A DNA stretch of 64,000 nucleotides from Heterocephalus glaber (taxonomy: Eukaryota; Chordata; Mammalia; Rodentia; Bathyergidae): assembly GCF_000247695.1 (NCBI RefSeq), contig NW_004624855.1:2768163-2832162 (forward strand), read 5' to 3'. Positions 51,901-61,400 of this stretch are shown here, piece by piece. Below the pieces are notes generated by a model. That model had not been told where the DNA came from. It worked only from the letters and a program-made list of their open reading frames with translations, and made no database searches. Numbering within the stretch: the stretch's first letter is position 1; each line of letters opens with the position of its first letter. Position numbers and translations under genes: made by a program.

Positions 51901-54900
51901 AGAGGAGTGCCTGTGTCTGTGTCCTAGGAAAGCTCTGGAACCAGCAACATAAGAGCAATTCCCCTAACATGGTATGTTCCGCAACAAGGAACCAGAGGAC
52001 ACGAGGAATAGTCATGTCACAACTGCTAATTATGTGACTCATCTTCTCTGACTTAGATGTGATCTCCACCTTACAGATACAACTGGATTCTACATACCTA
52101 ACACAGAGCTGCTAAAAGGGTAACACCAATGAGGCACTACCTGTAATCCCAGCACTTGGGATGCTGAGGCAGGAGGATCACTGTGAGTTCAAGGCCAGAC
52201 TAGACTACATTACTAGTTCAAGGACAGCCTGAACTGCCCAGGAGACCCTATCTCAAAAAAAAAAAAAAAAAAAAAGACAGATATGATTTGAGGCTCAGCC
52301 CTACCAGCCTCCCCAGCCCTTGGCTGAAGGAGAACAGTGCCCACAGGAATAATCAAGTAAAAAAACCTTTTTTTATATTTCTAAACAGAGCACAAAGTCT
52401 GACACGTACTAGGCATCAGACAGTTCTCATTAAACTCTGGTAAGATGAGCCCAAGGCAACACAGCTAGAAGATGATAATGCTGGTCTCAAATGTAGGTAT
52501 TTCACCTCCCAATTCAATGCTCCTTATAATTTATGCTTATACACAAGGAGGGAAAAAGGGCCACAACACAATTAGTTGGCAATTAGAATACAGTTAACAG
52601 TATTCAGGGACAACTGTCCCTAGAACACAAGGCTGAGGTCAGCAGGCTACCTGAGTGGCGAGCCAGGGTGGACAGGTCGTAGCGCTTCTTCCCATCGCTG
52701 GCACCACAGAGGAGGTCTTCCTTCTCTTTGACACAGGCGTACTTTGTGTCCCACGTGAAGAAGTAGGTGCAATCTACCTCCCCTGTGAACACAGGTTCTC
52801 CTTTCCCATCATTCCCTGCACAGTGTGAGAGGAAAACATAAGACTGTCGTGCAGCCATGACGGAGGAACATCTCAGGAGCAAGAATAGGACAAGGATGAC
52901 TATCTAGCTTCAACAGTCAAGTGCAGACTCCATAGAGAACTTGGGGATTAGAATGACATCTGTTAAGCTTCAGACACTCAAACATAAACCCTCACCACCA
53001 TGGTAGAGTGGTATCAAGTAGTCAAGTAGGCATCACAGAAAGCTGTGCACAATACCGAACAAAGAGAAGAGCCCCATGGAGGCGTGTGCTGGCAGGACTT
53101 TAGTAAACCCACAATGGGCTTGTGAACATCTCAGGATGAGACTAGGGGTTTTCAGAAAGCAAGACAGCTCTGACACAACTGTGACCAAGATGAGTCCCCC
53201 AGGACTCATCCCAACAATGGAAGCAAAAGAACAGAAAACATCTGGTGGTGGCTCTGACTGAGGTGTGCTGAGTCCACGTCAACCCCATGGCTCAGGGCAC
53301 ACCTCCAAACGCTGCCAAACTCTGTGACTTGCCAATATGTGTGTCTATGACACCCAAATAGAATTAATAGACGTCTCTTCCAACACCCACATAAGTTTCC
53401 CATTCATCAGCTGGGACACCTCAGCGCTAGTCTTAAAACTCACTCTTCATGGGCTGCTTCCCTACCCCACATGGCCTGGACTTCTATAGACACTGTTGAC
53501 CCTGCCACCCTGGAAATCCTGTCCCCTCACCCACTGATGAGCTGCTGACACAAACCTCCCCTTTCTTCACCCATGATGGTTTCATACTCCTTGCTTACAG
53601 CTCCTGCTTGATCAGCCTATCTCCTTGAGGTCTGCTGTCCTGAGCTGCTTAATGTTCTAAGGGAAATAAGATTTTGATTGTCATTTCTACTAAATCTTGA
53701 ATGCAATTACCTTTAGGTGAGTATAATGCCAGCAATGGCAGCTAACCTCTACCAAGCATACTCAGAGCCAGGCGCCAAGCTAAAGATCTCCTATGATTTC
53801 ATAGCTAGAAAGGAGGGGAGCCAGTTAAATCTCACTGGTCTAGCCCCAGACTCAAGCTCATAACCATAGGACAAGACCTCCCCACTCTACTGTAAGACTA
53901 CTTTTCTTCTTTTTTTCCACTCATATATGTGTGTGTGTATGTGGTTTTTTCTCCTGTGTTTTTTGTTGGTGAGTTATTCGGTTTTGTATTTAATAATTAC
54001 CTGAAGCCATTCTCTTTAAGAAAGCATGACCCCTACCTCCCTTTCTCAGACACAGTCCATGACCCAGAGGCCATTCTCCTTAGCTAGGACCCTCCTGCCC
54101 ACGTGTGCCCTGTTCAGCAACAACACTCACTTTCCTGCTTCCAAGCTGACCACAGAGTTTACAAATTTGGTTCATTCCTACTGGATTTGCAGCTTAAGCT
54201 TACAGACTATTTCACTATTTGGAAAAGACTTTTTTCCGTAACTTGAAACATTCACTGTGCTTTCTTTACCAGATAAGCTTGCAAACAAGTGAATTAAACA
54301 AGGAATGGGTCTAGAACTCTTTTTGAAAGGAGGGTCCTCACACTGAGCTACATCTCCAGCCCTTCATTAATTTTTTTTTTTTTTAAGACATGGTCTAACG
54401 CTGCACCTGCATGGCAAGCCCACGGTCCTGAGTTCGATTCCTAGTACTGAAAGGAAGAAAAATAGACATGGTCTAACTAAGCTGCTCAGGCTCAGCTGAA
54501 ACTTGCAACTCTCCTGCCCCCAGCTTCCCACAGGGCTGGTATTATAGACCTGTGCCACAAGGCCCAGCTCATTCTTTTTTATTTTTTTATTTCTTGCAAT
54601 ACTGAGGATTAAACCCAGGGAGTGCTGAGCTATATCTTCAGCCCTTTTGTTTTTCCTTTGAGACAGGATCTTGCTAAGTTGCCCAGGCTGGCCTTGGACT
54701 TTCCATTTTCCTGCCTCTCACCCTCCCAAGTAACTGAGATTACAGGCATGTGCCACCCAGCTGGCTTCATGCTATTTTTTAGCTGGTTTTTATACCTGAA
54801 ACTAATGATCTGCAGGGAGTTCATCTGAAACAACCACTGGGATTCATTTCACCTATACTCTTTAATTTCTCAAGGAATTTTAGCAAACCATTAAGCTAGG

Positions 54901-57900
54901 ACTCCCCGCTATAACCATTCATTTTCAAACACAATGGCTATGCCTTCAGAGATCACTCATCCTGGAGCCAGTAATTCCTGTCTACCTCTCAACGGGAGTT
55001 TTTCACAACCTCTCCCTCATACATAGGCTCCTGGGACGTTAGCCTGACTTCCCAAGCTCTGGTTCATTCCCTTGCATACCACCTTATGTGGCCTTATAGT
55101 GTCTGGCTTCCATGTCCAGTTAAAGGGGAAGGGAGCTTTTCCAACAAAACCCAGGAAGGCATTCTCCACCTAAGCAGCAGCAGCAACATTAATTCCTTCA
55201 TTAGCCTATGGCAACAATGCCAAACTCCCTCATTTTCCCTCTAAGTAAACTCCATTTCCTGGGTTTCCTGCCTGTAGGGTAGACCAAATGACTTCACTCT
55301 GGCTCACTTAAAAAAAAATGCTGTTCCTATTCTTCACAGACTTTAGAAGACAGCAATACAAGATGGAAAGAGAACAGGTCCTTGGGCCACATGGAGCAGA
55401 GGCCACACCTCCAGCCCTGTCCCCAACAACCTGCATTGAATTAAAGGAAATATATCTTTAATGTACTGAACCACTTGAATTTGTGCATAGTTTGTTTGAT
55501 TTTTTTTTTTTGCCTGTTCTAGCATATTGTACTCTTCTCAAAAAACTACCTGATGGCCTCATTTGACAGAATCAACAACAATATGGCATCATATTTACAG
55601 CAAGCTAGATATAAGTTATTGAAACAAATGGCAAAACAATATCATGGCCAAAAGAATCTATGCACCTTTGAGTCTTGAAAATGCACAAACCTTAGATTCA
55701 TAAGTAATTCCTAGAAATCCAACTTGAACTGTAAAACATACTTGCCTGTATGACATAGCCAATTAATTTATCACCCACTTATACCCAAAAATATATTACA
55801 TGTCCCCAGTAAACACAGACTGCACCAAGGAATTTTACCTGAAAAATCAATTCAAATTTGAATGAAGTAATTTTATAATAATAGCATGTTTGGCAGTGTG
55901 GAGTACTGAATCACAGACTGGAAAGGAATTGGAAATACTTTATAATCCAACTCCTGCGCAAGAGGAGGCTTAAAACTCACCATCCAAGCACCTAACACCT
56001 CTCCATCCATGCACCTTGTAATAATCTTATAAAACATTGATTTCTTTTTTAAAAAGTTTTTGTACCAGAGATTTGTTCATTTTATCAGGTCCGCTAATGG
56101 TACTGAGGTCACAGAAAGAAATGTTCTCACTGGGCGCTGGGGCTGGGTGATGCAACCCATCCATTTCACTGGGTTCATAAGAAGCAAAATCTGGGGGAGT
56201 GAAGCAGGGAATGATTAAGGTATGTGCATGTACAAATCTGCCAGAAGGAAACCCATTAATCTGTATAAGTAATGTGCACTAACACAAAATGTGGGGAGAG
56301 TTTTTTTTTTAATGAGACAAATCAGGCAGAACATTAACATCTGCCAGAGTGGCTGGTACACATGCCTTCACTGTAATACAGTCCTACCTTATATTTGAAA
56401 ACTTTCATAATACAAAAGAAAAAAAGGGAAGGGGTTGTTTCCAGCCCAACACATTCAACCTTAGCTTTCCAGGATCAACTCCTCACTGCACACGGCCTTT
56501 CCTCTCAGTCCTTTCCTCCTCATCACCCCCTAGTCTGTCTGCATCTTCTGGGGCCATAAATCTGACTTCCCAGTATCCCCAAGAGAGAGGGACCCATGTT
56601 CAAAGACCTCAGCTCAGTCATCAATAAAAACCTGTACAGAGCAGGAACACAGGAGACTCAGACCAAAGAGGCTGACTGGCAGTGCAGCAGTACAGGGCGG
56701 CAGGAGAAAGAGAATCCATGAGGTCTAACACCCACCCTGGGGTGCCTGACAGCCAGGACAGGGATGAAGAAGAAGGCTACACTGCCAAGACACTGGGAAC
56801 ACAGAGCACAGGGAGTTGGAATCAAAATTCAGAGATGGAATCCTTACAGTGGGTGCAGAACTGGCAAGGTCAAGGAATAAAGATGGTGAACCTGAGGAGG
56901 GGTAGGGCGCACACAAAAGCGACTGTGACTCCTCTCATACACATCAGAGGCACATTGTGGCCTTACTGAGATGTCCAGGACTTCATGCTGCATCTAGATT
57001 GAGCCAGCTCCCTGCAGGTCACGGCATGCAGGCCTCCCTCACCTCTCCAGACCCACATTAGCATGCAAGTTTCTGCTTGTTTAGACCCTGAGTTCCAGGT
57101 CCCAGGCCCCAGACCCCTGGCTTGCTGCCCCTCATCCTGCAGCTGAAGCAGTGCCTGCTTCTCTGAGGGGCCTGACTCATGGCTGTCCCAGAAACAGCCC
57201 ATCCTGGCCTCAGGGCCTCCTTCCTGTTGAAGGGCAGGGTGATGACACTTGGCAGGAGTTTGGTCCTGAAGGCAACATCCTGCACTTTAATGGAGCCCTT
57301 ACCTCTCTTGGTTTCTCATCTGTGAATCCCCAGAGGCCATCTGTTACCAGGCACCCTCAAATAGGCACTAAAAATGCCTGTATCATGAGTGATAAGAACT
57401 AGAATCCAGGAGCAGCAGAGCCACACATAGGAGAAAGAAGGATGAAGAGCACAGCAGATGCTCCGAATGACTGTCCCCAAGGGCCCTGGGAGCCTGTATA
57501 TGTGACCAAGAGCCATCTCCACTGCATCACCCGCTCATTCTTTTCCTATCTGCTAGAAAGTTTATAAGTGCTCAGCACTACAATCAATCATGCCCATCTC
57601 CATGGCATATGTGAGCTTCCTGCGCAGCTGCTTCTTCAAGACCCTAGAGTGAATCACATAGGAACAAGCCCCACAAGCGCACTGCCATAGAAACACACAA
57701 AGCAAACGGAAGGAAGGGCAGAGAGACCCATCCTCAGGGCGGGGCAGCCATGTGTGCTCAGACCAGTAGCACACAGATCAGGCTGGAACCAGGCTGGCCC
57801 CAGATCGAGAGCTCAGTGCAAAGGTGGGACAGCACTGGGGCAACAGGGAGTACGCCATTTGGCCCATAGACAGGACAGGTGTTGGTGATGATGCCATCCT

Positions 57901-58399
57901 ATCCCTCTCCACAGGTGCCAAATGTGACTGAAATCTTCAAGACAGAGAGGGTAGCACAGTAACTCAAGGCTGCTGCTTGCAACCACCCAGAGAACCCAGA
58001 CCTTCTGCTAAAACTTGCTCAGTGGCATTCTGCAATCCCCAAATCCAAACTCTATCACTGGGTCACTGTTCTGAAAAAAGGGTTATCTTGCAACTCAGGA
58101 TAGGAAAAAAGAGGCACCTACTTGAGGCTGGTTAAGGGACACTACCTCACTGGGGCTGTCCTGGCTGTAGTGTGTGTACCCTCAAACTTGAGGCAGAAAC
58201 TCTCTCTCAGCAAGCACGGGCCTGGGCCTGTCCCCAAGACAAACACAGAGAGCAGAGGAAAATGGAAACAGGATGTGTGTGTTGTTGAGGGCAGGGAGGA
58301 CATCACTCAAACAGAAAAACGCAGACTGGGGACCAGACGTGGCCAGGTTAAAAGGAAGATGTTTTAGTGTTTCATTCAGTGTTCTACTTTCAGAAGACA

Positions 58400-58454
<55 letters not shown>

Positions 58455-61400
58455 GCAAAATGTAGAGGCTGAGCCCCTGTGCACTCACCTGCAGTTTGAT
58501 TACACTCAAAGTTGATGACACTCATCCGCTGGAAGCCTGAGCTGCACTCCTCGCCTCCAAAATATATCAGGGTGAGGTCTCCATCAGAGTACCTAGAGTT
58601 TTCCGAATAGGCAAATGTGTTTTGTAGAACCAACAAATAAACTTGAACTTTAAAAAATTGCTACATTAAGCCATCAACAAATCTTGACTGACATAAAACA
58701 GCAAGCTCTCCAGCCAGCTGGGGAAAACATCCTAGGAAATGAGCTCCAAATAACACAGGCACAGGCTTCAAATAACAATGGGCTGCAGGAGAATGTTGAC
58801 AAGTTTTGCTGTGAGCACAAAGACTTATCTTGCTCTCACTTTTGGATTTCATACAAAATAAATAACACCCAAGGATCAGACAGATGTTTTTTAGCCACCA
58901 CCCTAAGTGCAATCTCACCTGAAGGACTCTGGATAAGACTTGTTTCAGAGAACTATGTCTTTACACTGCTTTAGTGACAGTAATTACTACAGGAATACAC
59001 TAAGTAGGTCTAAAGAATGTGTCAAGTCAATTTGTTCAACTGCTTATAACTTTTATATAGGGCTAACAGCACCCTCAAACTACTAGAGAAATACCAAAAG
59101 TCAAAAACATAAATTCGAGGGGGCGTTGAGACAGTAGTTCAGGGTCGCCTTGAACTCACTATGTAGCTCAGCCTGGCCTCAAACTCACAGTGATCCTCCT
59201 GCCTCAGCCTCCCGAGTACTGGGATTACAGCCCTGAGCCACCACGCCCGGCTCAAAAACATAAATTTTAAAATGCTAACTAACAGATGCTAACTATAAAC
59301 TAGTGAAGTAAATTTCCTACACTATAGTTCTTTACACAAAAATAGATTTACAAGACAAACAGTTCTAACAGATGCACTCTTATTGTAAAGTCAGGAAAAG
59401 CATCCAGCTGTTTAGTGACAAATGGCAACAGGCCTAAGTAAGAGGAAGGAGTGCTGGCTTCACTGACTTTCCTGCACTTGGGGAAAGTGGGAGGAATAAG
59501 GGGGCTGGGACTGAATTATGTCTCACAAGCACACACACAATGCACTCAACAGCCACGTGCATGCATGTGTGCACAGGGGCTGCTGACACACCGGAGGGTC
59601 TGGTTCTTCGGCCTTCCTGCTATCTTGACTTGAGTGGAATCAATCTTCTTTACTTGACAAACTGCAGCCTCTTTCTTATTACAGGAGCGGGTCTTGGCTT
59701 CTCCACAGACATTTAAATAAAATGTATATTCTTTTCCATCAGAAGCATAGGACCCTATAGAAGGAAATAAACATGAAAGGCTTGTTTGCAATGACAGCTA
59801 TCCCAAAGTGAAGCAATCCAGCAGTCCAACCCAAATCCCAATTCCAAACCCAGATGAGCAGGGCCCGAGACAGTGCTCTCAACCCCTCCATGGCCACCTC
59901 ACTCCCTGTCCCTCCCTTTCTTCCTGAGTGGCACCAGAAGTCTTGCCAACCACAGGCACCTGCTCACCTCCGGGCTGGGTGAGAGGGCGGAGGTCAATGG
60001 CAATGTCATGCTGCCCACTGCTCAGGGCACAGGTGCTGCTCTCCAGATAGTCCCTGTGGCAGGCATACTCAGTGATCCATTCAACTTCATATCGGCAATT
60101 GGACTTGGCAGTGAGCTTGGGGATGGTGCCCTATCAGGAACAATGGGAAATGAATAAAATGGAAGTTTTCAATGCAGCTTAAAAGTGTAGATTTTTCCAT
60201 GCTTTTGAAAAGCTCAGGTGGGCTGTTGGGTTTTTACATTTTTTTTTTCTGTTCCTGGTGTTTGAATCATAATTCCCCATTATGCATTTTGATTATATGA
60301 TGTATAATACCTCCATTTACTTTTGTAACTTTTTACTTCAACTCTTTTTTTCTGTATTTGACTTATAACAATGCCACTGACTTATAACTCCACTCCTTTC
60401 ACAGTAACACTCAAGCCCACAAACCCATACTGAACTCAGCATCACCTGAGAACCACGGCGACCTTGGCAAGCAGTAAGGAGTGATGAGGGGTACATGGCT
60501 CGTCTGAACCCCAACACCAAGTAAACAGGTGTACTCATCCAAGAAGATGGTCTGCAACCCCTTTCTAAGGCTGACAAAGGGGCTGGCGCCACTTCATCTG
60601 TATTCAAATCTACTGGGGGTCTAGGGATTTAGCTCAGAGGCACTGCACCTGTCTTGTAAGCGTAAGATCCTGAGTTTGACCCTTGGTACCACAAAAACAA
60701 AATCTACTGGGGTCGGGGAGATACCACCCAAACACAGGTCTAGATTCTGCCATTGTTATGGTTTACATCTACATGTCCCCCAAGACCCTCATGCAGTCAC
60801 AACCAGGGCTTTTGGAAGGCGACTGGACTATGGGGAAACTACAGCTCACTTGCTGTTAGGTGATGGGCGTGGTTAGAAGCAAATCACCAGGGATCAGGCC
60901 TGGAAGAGTATAATCTCCCTGCTGGCTCTTCCCTTCTCTCTCTGCTTCCGGGCCACCATAACCTAAGAGCTTTCCTCTGCTATGTCCCTCTGCCATGCCA
61001 TTCCTGCCCTGAAGCCAGCCAACCAGGGACTGTAAATGTGAGCCAAAATAAGCCACTCTTCCTCTAATTGATGGGTAATGGATATTTTGTACCAGTAACA
61101 AAAAAAGTGACTAAGGCATCCACTATGCTGCCTTCACAACTGGGCCCTAATGAAGCCCAGATTCATTACTAAGCCACTGTTTCTTTTTAACCCTCTTAGG
61201 AAGAAATGCTTCACTAGGAAGAATTGCCTAGCTGCTTATGGAACTGTCAGTCACAATACAAAGCGCCAGGTTTACAACAGGTCACAGGATGAGTAAGGTG
61301 CAGAGCTACAGACTCCACCCCGCCCCTCCCACCCCATCAGACTCAAAACCAATGCTGTTCCTCAACCCTGAGGTCAGTGTGTCTGCCACAAAGTGACACA

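Noticed and set aside
58182..58515. Frames with Arg-Glu or Ser-Leu repeats
   Set aside because: Translation of the CT microsatellite; only the exon 10 part is coding.
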